Below are positions 39,149-51,419 of a stretch of 64,000 bases of DNA, piece after piece. Origin of the DNA: Argentina anserina (lineage: Eukaryota > Streptophyta > Magnoliopsida > Rosales > Rosaceae); assembly GCF_933775445.1 (NCBI RefSeq), contig NC_065872.1, positions 14,880,001 through 14,944,000 on the forward strand. The letters are read 5' to 3'. The position numbers and the translations under genes are program-made. Below the pieces are notes generated by a model. The model was not told where the DNA came from, ran no database searches, and saw only the letters and a program-made list of their open reading frames with translations. Numbering within the stretch: the stretch's first letter is position 1; each line of letters opens with the position of its first letter.

Positions 39149-40615
39149 TGTTTTTGAGGTAAAGCATTATTACAACAAGTGATGTTCTATCGATATTGTA
39201 ACCAGTAAATTTCTACATCAAAATCGTGTTACGTTCTTGCATATACGGCCCTACCAAGGTGCTGCTCCGCTGCTCCTAGTGATGCCAGCCAAAATGTAGC
39301 TTTACTTCAATATGTGAGAAAACGACCCCCATAAAAGGCACATGCTCTTGACTAAATGCAAGACCGTGTAATTGTTACGCTTACGATAACAAATTTATAT
39401 CCAAGGCAAGTTGCCGATAAGATTAATCACCAATTGATATAGACAGGTGAAGGACATTAGCCTCCCCTTTGCCAATTCTCATATGATCGATCAATCTAAA
39501 AGCTTTGTAGTATCTACTGCACCTGCAATTCTCCAACCAATTCGTACTTGGTGAGAAAAATCGTACAACGTTGCCACATTCGTACTACACTTACAAATAC
39601 TCATTCCAAACTCTTTTGTTTTAAAATATGCCTTCTTCAAAATCTGAGAGAATGTTTTTAAAGAAAATATTAGCTGAGAAAGAAAATATATTTACATTTT
39701 AACAATTCAGATTAACATCACGGTGTACTCAATTCTGTTGCAAAGAATGTGTCCTCAACGTTACCATAAAACAAATTCAAAATATTGTATGACACATAAT
39801 ACAATATTTTTAAATTTGGTTGTTTATGGTAATGTTGGCATATTTCAAATTATACAGTTCCTCCATTTAGATTGCATGTAAACAAACAATAATACATAAA
39901 TAAGAACAAATTTTGGTTAATTTTGATCATAAATAAATAAATAAATATATATAACATTAGTTACATGTTAACTATAATCATATAAAACTTTGCATTCGCT
40001 CCAAATTCTTCCAATGTGGGAACTTATATTGCTTCAAGTACCAATTAGGCACTCATCATTTTGTCATAAAAAAGTACCTTATCATTTGGCAATAGAAGAA
40101 AAGCTAAAGCTGGTTTTGGAGTTACAAGAACACTTGCATATATGCTTCCCTGGTGAACATGCAACAAGTTTACCTATTTTGAAAAGAAGTGGTCTACAAG
40201 TTGCCACAGTATCACCTGACCATTATGTAAATGCCCTTCAATATGCCACACCCAATTCTTGTTCTCTTCAAGTTCTAACCTCTGTGTTCAACAACAGCAA
40301 TCTCAATTACAAACGCCGCAACGCATACAAAAGATACTAGGAAGGGTTTAACCCTCAATTCCACTAGACACTTAACAGAGGGAGAGAATAACTCTTGCTC
40401 AAAATTCATCCACATTACAAAGAGAGGGTTTAAGTTCAACGCTCAAATCCAAATAGGAAATACCAACAATCATCTTTGCTACATATAAAATTATAAATAG
40501 TCGACTATTCTGATCTCTACGATTTAGTAATTTACGACAATAAAAAGTCAGTCAACAATGTCAATACAGTAGAAAACAAAAAGCTTTCACCGCCGGCCGG
40601 CAGCTCCCCAGCCTC
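39149..40615. other. Spacer, including 3' region of the VQ gene
   Basis: A plus-strand frame at 39990-40340 (116 codons) has no domain that I recognise and no splice partner. I leave it unannotated. The part next to 40615 is likely 3' UTR of the minus-strand VQ gene. Confidence 0.45.
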
Positions 40616-41296
40616 CTAGAAGCGCTCTAAGAAATTGTTGAAGAAATCCCATGAAGAAGGGCTCGGAGAAACCAGAGGAGTCGAAAACATAGCCGAAGGA
40701 CTGGCCATGAAGCTATTGAAGCCGCTGTTGACGTTGCTGCTGCTCGGAGCTCCTTGCCAGTTGTTGAAGTTTTGAGGTTCTTCCACGACCGGCGAGAAGA
40801 ACCCAGGTGGGATCGGCGGCATAGTAGCGGGCGCCGGGGAGAGTATCCCCGGGAACTGACCCGTGATGTCAATTCCTTCGAGAATACTGTCAATGAAGTC
40901 GTCGTCATTGGCGGTGGTGGCGGCGGGGGGAGGGAAGTACTTGTGATCGGAAGAGGGGCTGGTTTTCTCGATGGAGGCGAGGCGGGCGGCGGGGGAGATG
41001 TCGCCGGGGGGAGAGGAGGAAGGGCCGGTGAGGCGTTGGACGAGGGACATGAACTCGTCGACGGAGACGTGGATGGGTTTGGGGGACACGGTATAGATGA
41101 CCACCGGCTGGTTGTGCTGCGGCGGCGGCTGGAAGTGTCGATTTGGTTGAGGTGGGTTCTGTCGGAGGTTGTGGGGGTGGGGAGGTGGCTTCTTGATTTT
41201 GACGGAGTCTTTGCTGAGCTTGAGAGGGGCAGGGCGGGGGCCTTGGAGTTGGAGCTCTTTTTTGGGGGTGGTGGGCGGCGGCGGTGGTGGGTTCAT
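40616..41296 (-). CDS. VQ-motif protein, MKS1-like
   Basis: A single-exon minus-strand gene of 226 residues, as usual for the VQ family. The VQ motif FMSLVQRLTG (FxxxVQxLTG) is at residues 82-91. Upstream lie a proline-rich N terminus, a LKLSKDSVKIKKPP block and IYTVSPKPIH, all typical of the MKS1/VQ21 branch. Several Ser-Pro sites (KTSPSS, ILSPAP, FFSPVV, LVSPSP) are possible MAP-kinase targets. In Arabidopsis MKS1 is nuclear, is phosphorylated by MPK4 and binds WRKY33 and WRKY25 in defence signalling. The frame is open upstream to a Met at 41533, but I chose the ATG at 41296 because homologues start with a similar short proline-rich lead and are close to this length. Confidence 0.88.
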   Translation of the reverse strand: MNPPPPPPTTPKKELQLQGPRPAPLKLSKDSVKIKKPPPHPHNLRQNPPQPNRHFQPPPQHNQPVVIYTVSPKPIHVSVDEFMSLVQRLTGPSSSPPGDISPAARLASIEKTSPSSDHKYFPPPAATTANDDDFIDSILEGIDITGQFPGILSPAPATMPPIPPGFFSPVVEEPQNFNNWQGAPSSSNVNSGFNSFMASPSAMFSTPLVSPSPSSWDFFNNFLERF

Positions 41297-41626
41297 TGCG
41301 GCCGGGATGAGGAGGAGATCTGGTGGGTTGGGTGGTGGTGGTGGTGTTGGAGTGAGTTGGGGGGAGGAAATGAGGAGAGAGAGATGTATGAAGAAGTGTG
41401 ATGCCGAACAGTATTGACCATATGGAAGAGATGGACGGCGTTGACTCGAAAATAGTTGGCGGTGTGAGAACATATGTACTACCACGAAGGGAAGGAGAAG
41501 AGTCAAGACATTGAAACTGGGGAGGTAATTCACGAATTTGACTTCGGTGCATCGATATATGCTAGCTGTATAACCGTAGCTGAAACATGATATTTACTAT
41601 TAAGCATTTTGTGTTACATATTAGGG
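41297..41626 (-). promoter_or_regulatory. VQ gene upstream region with three W-box cores
   Basis: TTGACC at 41414-41419, TTGACT at 41441-41446 and TTGACT at 41538-41543 are W-box cores, the known binding sites of WRKY factors. They lie 118-247 bp upstream of the chosen start. The region ends where the Mutator-like element begins at 41627. Confidence 0.5.
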
Positions 41627-41823
41627 TAAATTCCTCCTATGGTACCTGAAGTATGCTCAATTGGACAGTTTGGTACCTGATGTATTAAAGAGGACAACTT
41701 GGTACCTCATGTTCTTCTCTGTTTTCCCCCTTGGTACTTCCGTCACTATTTTCGTTAAAACTGACCACGTGCTACTCACATGCTATTATTTCCAAGGACA
41801 CTTTCGTAACTATTACACCAAAC
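41627..41823. repeat. Left terminal inverted repeat of the MULE
   Basis: Begins TAAATTCCTCCTATGGTACC and pairs with 45962-46158. It lies between the VQ promoter and the transposase gene and may hold promoter signals in both directions. Confidence 0.9.
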
Positions 41824-41999
41824 CCATTGAAATCTCAGTCTTCTACAGTTCTACTCTTCTTTATTATTTATATTTATTCTGCTGCAATCCCCTCTCTCTT
41901 CACCATTCGAACCCAGTCAAAAACCCAATGTCTTCCTAATTTAGGGTTCGTAATTGAGAAAGGTGGAGTGAAGTGCGATTTAACTCTTCGAAGTCACTT

Positions 42000-44900
42000 A
42001 TGTTGGCTAATCATTGGAGGGAATTTAGAGTTCGTGGTGAGCTCCAATATCATGGTAATCTCTCACTTATCCTCGTTTTGATACATCAATGTGTTTTATG
42101 CTTGGGATTGTACCTTTAAGAATCTGTTTTGTCCTTTTTTTGAATTAATGAAGTAAATCTAGCTTCTGAGGTCCATGTGCATATACTGGGATTTTGGCCC
42201 TGAAATCTAATTAAAAAAAAAGTTATGTACTTTGTTGTTCAATGAAGATATACCAATTATTAATTGCCAAATTGTGAATAAACTAGTATGATGTTGTTAG
42301 TGGCATTCACTTTGATTAATGCCTAATATTCTTGAGATTGTGTCGGTTTAGTGTGGACTATGGAATAAATTCTGGGGACCTGGAATGAAGAGTAGTTTCA
42401 ATAACATTTGCTTCTTATTCTTTGCTTTCATATATACTGTTTTATTTTTTGTTCAGATGTGTATGTCATTTTGGAGATACACCATGGTGGCCAATTTGTT
42501 GAAGTTGGTGGTGAAAGATTTGAATACAATGGAGGTGAAGTTCATTGGGTCGAAATGATTGATCCAGAGAGATTTTCTTGGACAGATTTGAATTGCCTTG
42601 CTTGGAGATTAGGTTATAGAAAGCCTCCTGTTCATTATTGGTTCAAATGTCACTCAAAACCAAAATATTTACCTATTAGGATTGATAAGGATGTTGTGCG
42701 CATGCTCGCAGATCTACCTGAGACTAGGAAGGTAGACGTATATTTTGTTGGAGGAGGTGACAGAAATGTGGAAATTTGTGACGAGGAGGATCGGATGAAA
42801 GATTTTTCAGATGTGGTTCCGCATTTAAATTTCATGCCAGTGATCATTATGGTACCACTTAACGCTGCTAATATGGGGAATGATAAGGGGAAAAGGAAAG
42901 AGATGGACATTCAAGCTAGTGAGGAGGAAGAAGACTATGAGCATGATGATGATGTTGAAATGTTAGAAGAGATTGATGACAAGTTCATTGATAGTGATTA
43001 TGAGTTAAACCTTGAGGATGATGGTGAAGCATATGGTGTTGAAGTAGATGATGTTGAGTTCAATGCAAATGTTGACGATATTAATGAGATTGAGGAATGG
43101 ACTGATATGGGTTTTGCTGGTGAGATATCTGACAATAGTGAAAATAGTGATGAGTTGGGAAGTGCACTTGAGGAATCTAGTGATGAAGTTGATGATGGTT
43201 CAGTATCAAGTAAAAGAAAAAAGATCAAAGGGAAACAATGGGTCCCTGAAAGAGATATGAAAAACCCCCACTTTGAAGTACGCCAGCATTTTGATAATAG
43301 GTTTCAGTTTAAGGATGTAGTAAGGCGTTATGCAGTAGTTAACCAGGCAAATCTGCACTTTCAGAAAAACAATAAGAAACAAGTCATTGTTGTATGTGGA
43401 AAGAAACAGAAAGGTAAGAGGAGCGAAAGACAATGCCCATTTTGGTTACTTGCTAGTGCTATTAGTGATGATTCACCTGTATTCGTAGTGAAGACATGTG
43501 ACTTGATTCACAACAATTGCCCTCGGGTGCCTAGGGTGAACATGTGCACCACCACGTTTCTCGCAGGGTCATATCAGAAGAGGTGGAAGGCAGATCCTAA
43601 CATGTCAAGGAAAAATTTCATGGACACTGTTCAGGAGGATTTGAAGCAGAATATCTCTGTGAAACAAGTATGGAGGACAAGACAAAAGGCACTAAAACTC
43701 AATGAAGGCAGTGAGGCACAACAATACAACTTACTTCAAACTTATGCACTTGTTTTAAAAGAGACTAACCCAAATTCAACCGTGGTTCTAAAGACAGAAA
43801 TGGAGGGGGATGTTCGAAAGTTCAAAAGAATGTATGTATGCTTTGATGCTTGCAAGAGAGGATGGCTTGAGGGGTGTCGACCCCTTATAGGTTTAGATGG
43901 CTGCCATATTAAGGGTCAATATCCCGGGCAAATCTTATCAGCAGTAGGCATTGATGCTAACAATGGCATGTTCCCAATAGCATTTGCCATTGTTGAACTA
44001 GAAAATTATGATAGTTGGACTTGGTTCATTCAGCTTTTGATTTTTGACCTGAAGATGGATATGAACTCCGGGGCTGCTTATGTATTCATGTCTGACAAGC
44101 AAAAAGGGTTGCTAGATGCAGTGAGACACTTACTTCCTGAAGCTGAACACAGACATTGTGTCAGACACATGTACAATAATTTCAAAAAGAAAAATCCTGG
44201 TCCTACTCTGAAAAATATGGTGTGGGCTGCTGCAAGGGATACGACTGAAAGTTGGTTCATCAAGCATTATGAGGAAATCAAAGCTGAGTCTCCAGAGGCA
44301 TGGAGGTGGTTTGAAAAACATGAAAAGCCATGTCACTGGACAAGATCAGCATTTAGGACAGAAACAAAGTGTGATTTACTGTTGAATAACTTATGTGAGT
44401 CTTACAATGCCAGTATTATTGAAGCAAGAGATAAGCCAATTCTAACTTTGATGGAGAAGATCAGGGTTAATACAATGACAAGGTTAGCCAATAGAAGATG
44501 TGCTGGTCTTAAGTGGAAGGGACAAATTGGACCAAGAATTCAGAAGATTTTGAACAAAAATGCATCGCGAAGTTATGCGTACACAACAACCAGGTCAACT
44601 GATTATGTATATGAGGTAAATGGAACAAGTGGCACTATTTTTCAATCTCAACACTCGGTTAACTTGGCTACGATGAATTGCACATGTAGGAGATGGGCTT
44701 TATCTGGTATCCCATGTCCTCACGCAATTGCTTGTATGTTTGTGAAAGGGCACGATCTAGCTCAATACGTTCATCCTTACTATAGCAAGCAATTTTATTT
44801 GCAAGCATATGCATATCCTATCAATCCAGTTCCCGGAGTAGACTTGTGGAAAATGGTGGATCATCCCATTCAACCTCCACTATTTAGACGAATGCCAGGG

Positions 44901-45582
44901 AGGCCGAAAAAGGTTAGGACAAAGGAAGTAGGGGAGGATATACCAGCTAGTGGAGGGACAACCAACCCAACAACTACAACATCCAATAAACTACACAGGG
45001 TAGTTTATGTTGGTGGAACGTGCAAGTGTTGCAAGGATCCAAGGCATAACATTAGAACTTGTCCCATTCGCAAGGTACTCATATGACAATGTTTCTTTAT
45101 TTTTATTATTATTATTTATAAAGTAATGATTCATAGGTTTCTAACTTTCACCACATTTTGTAGAAGGAGCTAGAAGCAGAACGAGCAAGTATTAGAGTCA
45201 ATGTGAGTAATCAAGGAAATAACACTATGAATGTGAAGGTTCAGAATCAAGGGAATAATGATGTAAGCATTAATGTCAAATCCAACCAAGTAGCTACTGC
45301 AAAGAAACAGGTATATTACTAATGAATAGTTACTATATTACTAATGTTGTGTTCCAGTTTGAACAATTACCATGTTGGATTTATTATTGAGATAATTTGT
45401 TGTTACAGGCTAGGAGAACAAGTAAGGTAATTGGTGAAGCATCTGGATCAAAATCAGTGACGTTTGAAAGTGCACCTTCAAAGTCCTTGCATGCGTCATC
45501 TCAACCAGCCATTCCCACAACTATTTTCCAGTTTAATCACTCATCCTCAAGTCAACCTATTGATTCATCTGGAAAGACCTAA
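42000..45582 (+). CDS. MULE transposase (MuDR type)
   Basis: Four exons: 42000-42054, 42457-45074, 45164-45310, 45409-45582, giving 997 residues without stops. Exon 1 (MLANHWREFRVRGELQYH) was chosen because its phase joins exactly to exon 2. Order of parts: an N-terminal domain to about residue 110; a long Asp/Glu-rich stretch (about 160-280); the MuDR N-terminal DNA-binding domain (about 288-350); the MULE catalytic domain (about 493-610) with GLDGCHIKG and SDKQKGL carrying candidate catalytic aspartates; a SWIM zinc finger (CTCRRW..CPHAIAC) near 748-785; and a CCHC knuckle, CKCCKDPRHNIRTC, near 874-887. The last two exons add an Asn/Gln- and Ser-rich tail. It would cut and paste DNA at the element ends. 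Intact frame and matching TIRs suggest recent activity. Confidence 0.9.
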
Positions 45583-45961
45583 GTGTCATATATGTTTAAG
45601 AACTTATTCTATGAAGGCATGTACGTGAGATATTGGTGTTTTGTTAGATTAATGCCTTGTTTTAAGAGTTAGAAATGGTGTTTTGGAATCAAACCTGCTC
45701 CATGCACTAGGTTATTTTGGATTTTATGCTGTAAATTGAGACATTTGCAGCTATATATATATGTGTATGGAATGACTTTCAGGCTAATTGCTAATCTTTA
45801 TATCATTATCAAATAGTTTGCCGATAGATTTGAATGTGAATTTACAGTAATTCAATTACTTACCAGTTGCATATTCTCGTTGAAAATTTTCCATTGATTT
45901 TGTACTTTTTATTTTGTAGTGTAGTGCTAAAAAGGAGGGAAATCCTGATTTATGGAGGGAA

Positions 45962-46158
45962 GTTTGGTGTGATAGTTACGAAAGTGTCCTTGGAAATAAT
46001 AGCATGTGAGTAGCACGTGGTCAGTTTTAACGAAAATAGTGACGGAAGTACCAAGGGGGAAAACAGAGAAGAACATGAGGTACCAAGTTGTCCTCTTTAA
46101 TACATCAGGTACCAAACTGTCCAATTGAGCATACTTCAGGTACCATAGGAGGAATTTA
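45962..46158. repeat. Right terminal inverted repeat of the MULE
   Basis: Reverse complement of 41627-41823 with one difference seen by eye. Ends with GGTACCATAGGAGGAATTTA. Confidence 0.9.
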
Positions 46159-47153
46159 TAATGATTAATGTAGTAAAACCGTAGAACTAATGATGCATCA
46201 AGTAGGCTAGTTCGATCTAAAGATTGACTGATTTGAGATTAAGTTGAGCACACAAGCTAGTCTACAGTGTCTACTTTCTTACAGGAAGTCGATATACATG
46301 AAATTAAGTTCGGAGTTGAATGTCTTTTTTTTTCTCAAAAGGAATAGAATGCTCAGTTCGATTCTAATTAGGTGATAGCTGCATAGCCGTATCTGAACCA
46401 TCTCATTGACACATAGTTGCTAAAATGGTAATAGGTTGTGGTTTGCCACGATGACTAAGTTTCCGGCGGTATGCTTTGGTACTAGACTGCTAGTATCAAT
46501 TTATCTCATAAACTCGATATAACTTGCAATTGCGTGGTTTGCGACAATAATCAAGTTTGGCTTTGTATCGGTACCGTGGGAAGTCAATTATTGATCGATA
46601 AAAAATATATATAACCAAAGTTCATGATGCGAAATTGATAATTAATTTTCACAAGTTTATCGTCACGCACCATCATTTAATATGTTGATGTATGTAAATA
46701 TGTGGGTGGTGGCCATGTAGGGGAATTAGGGATCCCCTAACTAAAATGGAAGCATAGATTTAGAAAGATCTAGTATTAGTTGTATCCACAAATTCGTAAT
46801 TTTCGATTTGTTCTTATATTACACTAATATGAAACATTGAAGCTATTCGTGATAAATAGTTGCTTCTCGAATGAATGATGGTTTAGCTAATGAATGATGG
46901 TTTAGCTAATCAAGTTAAGTAACATCATTTCAAAATGACTCGAATTCATTTCATTTCACCGTATAAACAATCCTCACCACAACATTCTATTTGAGAAAAT
47001 CTGGGTTCTCCACTGACATTTAATTTCGGACTAACAATTTTAGATACAATTAAATTAAAATTACCAAAAATAAGTTCCTATGGGATTCGAAATACTCGGT
47101 GAGCCGGCCCCGTCAAACCTATTTCCGTCATTCCACTTCAAACGGCTACAAAT
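46159..47153. other. Spacer and upstream region of the ATXR5 gene
   Basis: A 19-bp unit (TGAATGATGGTTTAGCTAA) is duplicated in tandem at 46872-46909. No exon is seen. The last 100 bases are probably the 5' UTR of the next gene. Confidence 0.5.
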
Positions 47154-50100
47154 GTGGAAAACTCCGACACCAACTCTCCTCCGTCTCATACTGGCTCCAC
47201 CCAATCACCTCCCTCCACGTCACCACCCAAACCCCTCCTTCCTTCCTCCTTTCCCAAAAGCTCCCACCATTTCTGTTCCTTCTGCAACAACGAATCACAT
47301 TCGCCCCAAAATCCCAATTCTACCCCTCCCCCAATGCCTCCCGCCACCACCTCCTCCTCGGCGCCGGGCCCAGCTCAGCGCCTCATCCGCTTCAACCGCC
47401 GGACCTCCGCGCCCCGCCGCCACCGCTCCCCGCCCCAGTCCCCGCCGCCGAAGAAGTTCAAGCTGCTGTCGGAGATAATGGAGACGGCGCGATTCTCCGT
47501 CGTGGAGAGAACCGATTACAGCGACGTCCGGTGCGAGCAATGCGGCTCCGGCGACCGAGCAGAGGAGCTGCTGCTCTGCGACAAATGCGATAGAGGCTTC
47601 CACATGAAATGTCTCCGGCCGATCGTCGCCATTCTTCCGATTGGGCCGTGGCTCTGCCCTAGGTGCTCCGGACACCGAAGAGTAAGAAGTAGGGATGGCA
47701 ATGCCGGCTTTGCTTTGTTGGTTATCTGAGTTTGAATTGGTTGGGACTGGAGGTGTTGTGTGAAACGTGACGAAATTCGCCTTGTTTTGTTCTAGGTTTT
47801 TCGCAGAAGAAGATCATCGATTTCTTTCGGATTCAGAAATGTGGTGGTGATGAACACAAGGACAAATGTGCTTCTCCTCAAGGTAAAATTTTTGGTGCAT
47901 TATGGTGATAATGTTGCTTCTCATTGTCTGAGTTTTGATCCGTTCGTGGCTTTGTGAACTAATTTAAGGGATTACGAAGGTGGATTAGAATATAAAGGAA
48001 ATGATAGAGAGCGGAAGAGAAATCAAAATCGGAGGATAGGACATTGATATAAGAATGAGTGTAGAGTGTTGTCAAGAACATTGATAAGCTTTCTGGTTTA
48101 CTAGTGATGGCTTCCTCAGTCTAATTCTTTTAAGAAAATTGGTAGATTTCAGGATGGTTTCATTTCCTGTATGTAGATTGGTTTTACACATAATGTCCAT
48201 TTTCTGAGTGCACAATGTTTTGACTTTTGGGGTGCTTTTGTTTTTTGAATGTGCATTGGTTTCAAATAGCTTCCGGCTATCATTAATCCTTACTATGTCA
48301 TAGTGGCAATCTTGATTCATCAAATGGAGAGTCTTTCCGAAATAATTAGTAATCTTATGCTCTCATCAGAATTGCAAGTTGATGTTCTAACAAGAACTCC
48401 ACTTGACCAACGTATTAATAAATATTTTGCAAGAAATGTGTATAATTGGCCCCAACCTTGTCTTGCTGGGCTTTCAACTGGAACTTATGCTTTATGAACT
48501 TCATATATGTTGTTACTTTTATGATGCTCGTGAACAGTGCATTAAAAATAGTTGTAATCAAAAGTTTTATCTGAGTATAGCATTAAACAATTTAGGCTAT
48601 AAGTTTTTTGGTAATTATGCTAGTTATGCCTGATATGAGAGGGTGAAACTTTGGCATAGGCATCATGGCATAACAGATGTCAAACTAAAATGCAAAAATC
48701 CGCAGAGCAGTTCTCTTCTATAGTTCTATATTGACTAGCTAAAGTTTCCTCAACTCATGCGCATTCAATGAGCAAATTGTTGTCGTCGATAAGCCCTTTG
48801 ATGAGGTGCTGATGTATAAAAGATTAAAAGGAACTTAATTTCATCTGAAATTTATTTCCATTGCAAAAAATTGGTGATGTAGGATTCAATTGTACATGAT
48901 ACTGTCCGGAATTGACTCTCCATTAGGCTTGTGTTTTGTCATTGATTAAAGTTTCACCTACTTTAATCAATAGTTGCCACTCAATAGTGAGCGGGCTGAA
49001 GATGCCACACCATTGGTGCGGTTACATAAGCTGGGAATTAAGACCAACCTTGCTGCTAACAATGAAGCACATATAGGATATGGGTGATTAAGTATGACAG
49101 TTTTTCACAAAGGATTAAATATGGCATATTCTAAATAGTAAAAGAGTAACAATTAATGTTCAAAGAATAAACACTGGTTGAGTATAGACTCATACACATA
49201 ACTTGGAACAATTTGTATAAAGAATAACACCTGAGGTGCATCAAAATGTTTTGGATTCAATAGTGGTAACAAAGAGTAAGAAGGATCCCACTTTAAAAGA
49301 TCTAAAAGGAATGCCATTATTAGGGTCCACACAAGGTGGTCCAATGATCCAACCTGTTTATGTTTGATTTCTGTTAGGAATCATCCCTGCAAATTTCAGC
49401 AACAGTAAGAAATTTTGGTAATTTGATCAAATTTCACTATATCTTATATACAGAGAAATTTAGGATTAGAACAGCATAATTACTTGGGATCAAACTGTTC
49501 AGCAGTAGATTGAAGGGAAACGGTTAGAAACAAAGAGCACTAGATCTTCTGAACCTTAATTTGTGAAAACTCACAATCAAGGCATTTCAAACTCCCATTT
49601 TGACAATTATATAACACTGGTTTCTTAGAATATAGATCATTGCACTCTGTAATGGAAAAAGTAGGACCTTGATGGGTTCGTCATTTATTCTGGTAAGTAG
49701 GAGTATGTGTAAAGATAGATATAGTACAAGTGTAATTATGAAAAAATCAGTTATCATATGAATGAATATCGTTCCAGAGAGAAAAAAAAATTGTTAACAT
49801 GTATGGTACTTAGAGCTGTTGTGAGTTGTAAGCTTAGCTCACTGTAAACTGTCAGCAATATATGTTTAGAAAACTTATCATGGTATACACTTCAACTATG
49901 CATCCCAATAACTGAAACTCAGCCAACTGTTTGCCTCAGTGCTTATACTCTTTATCTTGGAAACAATGTAACATCTCTACTCGGGATGGTATCCTTTATG
50001 AGAAACTACAACACTTTGCTGTTGTATATACATAAATAATTTATTGGTCTTCTTTTTTCCCTCTGACCATGCTGCTACCTCCAAAAGATTGTCGCAGCCT

Positions 50101-51419
50101 TTATTGGAAACATTACAAGTTTACTAGTGTTCACATCAAATTTCTTAAAATCAATTGTCCAACTGCTTGGTTGTCCAGAGTTTTTGTGTCTATCAACAAA
50201 GATTGTTTTATCCAGTATCATGTTATATGATCATGCTACTAATGCTTTTGGAGGTCATCCTCATTTAGTTTAGTACTTGCTTTTTGATTGATATAAAATA
50301 CATAAAGGGTGATACGATTGTTTCCTATTACTCATCTACTTGCATCACACAGTTATTCCTAAATTAATTCCTTTGTCTGCTTGGTTGTTAGATGCTCCTA
50401 AGCGACGGAGACGTTCAGGATCATTAGTTATGCAGAAGAGAAGAAGAAGATTATTGCCATTTATCCCATCAGAGGATCCTGCTCAAAGGCTAAAACAAAT
50501 GGGTTCCCTTGCATCTGCTTTGACAGCATTGCGCATGGAATTCAGTGATGATCTCACATACATGCCCGGCATGGCTCCTAGATCTGCAAACCAGTCCAAG
50601 TTTGAAGATGGTGGAATGCAGGTTTTGAACCAGTCTCAATCTATTTTCTTTGGTTGCCAACCCTTATTTATGCTTTTCATCATTTGTGTAAGTAATGGTA
50701 CTCTTCTAATAGATTCTTTCCAAAGAAGATACTGAGACGTTGGAAAACTGCAGAGCCATGTGTAAGAGAGGAGAATGCCCTCCTCTCACAGTCGTTTTCG
50801 ATGCATGTGAAGGGTAACTTTATCTTTGATTCTCGTGCGTTGCAGTGATTAAGTGATGATATCTGCATATCGAGTATGATTCTGTTGAGTTCTTTTATGT
50901 AGTTTTACAGTAGAGGCTGATGAGCTCATTAAGGATCTCACTTTAATTGCTGAATATACGGGTGATGTTGACTACATTAAGCATCGGGAAAATGATGACT
51001 GTGACAGCATGATGACCCTTCTCTTAGCACACAATCCATCTAAGAGTCTTGTCATCTGCCCTGATAAACGTGGAAACATTGCTCGATTTATCAATGGAAT
51101 CAACAACCATTCCCTGTAAGTCCATGCAACCTATTACTTACGCCTTCTTGCATTAGTTTTTTAGGGATAACGTATAATAAAACCACACCCATTTTATTCC
51201 TTTCAAATGCTTGTCATGTTTGAATCTGTTATGCTGAAAATGTATCATAATTGGTACAGGGAGGGTAAGAAGAAACAGAATTGTAAATGTGTGAGATACA
51301 GTGTCAATGATGAATGCCGGGTCTTATTGGTTGCTACTCGTGATATTGCTAAAGGAGAGAGGTTATATTATGATTATAATGGATATGAGCATGAATACCC
51401 TACTCAACATTTTGTTTAA
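47154..51419 (+). CDS. ATXR5: Histone H3K27 monomethyltransferase, ATXR5-like
   Basis: Six exons: 47154-47688, 47796-47882, 50392-50621, 50713-50813, 50903-51115, 51260-51419, giving 441 residues with closed phases. A Pro/Ser-rich N terminus is followed by a PHD finger (CEQCGSG..LLLCDKCDRGFHMKCL..WLCPRC, residues about 125-174), a PCNA-binding PIP box (QKKIIDFF), a basic RRRRSGSLVMQKRRRR stretch and a C-terminal SET domain (about 303-432; FINGINNHSL, YYDYNGYEHEYP). ATXR5/6 enzymes put one methyl group on H3K27 at replication forks and restrain heterochromatin over-replication. The PHD finger resembles ATXR5 more than ATXR6. The long intron 2 (2.5 kb) has no gene in it. A start at Met 47334 is also possible and would shorten the protein by 60 residues. 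Confidence 0.92.

Larger units (their letters stand above)
41627..46158 (+). mobile_element. Mutator-like element (MULE), apparently intact
   Basis: Terminal inverted repeats 41627-41823 and 45962-46158 are 197 bp each and differ at one position by eye (T/C near the inner end). Each carries four GGTAC motifs, three of them in TGGTACCT. Between them lies one gene on the plus strand with an uninterrupted transposase. No convincing 9-bp target duplication is visible around the chosen ends, so the outermost bases may be off by a few or the flanks may have changed. Confidence 0.88.

Noticed and set aside
39990..40340. Plus-strand frame of 116 codons as a gene
   Set aside because: No recognisable domain, no splice partner and no clear promoter.
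40754..41401. Plus-strand Gly/Val/Arg-rich frame of 215 codons
   Set aside because: It is the reverse of the Pro-rich VQ coding sequence and starts inside it.
42408..42456. Transposase starting at 42408 without exon 1
   Set aside because: The first 16 codons are intron sequence with a pyrimidine tract and CAG acceptor at 42456; exon 1 at 42000-42054 joins in phase.
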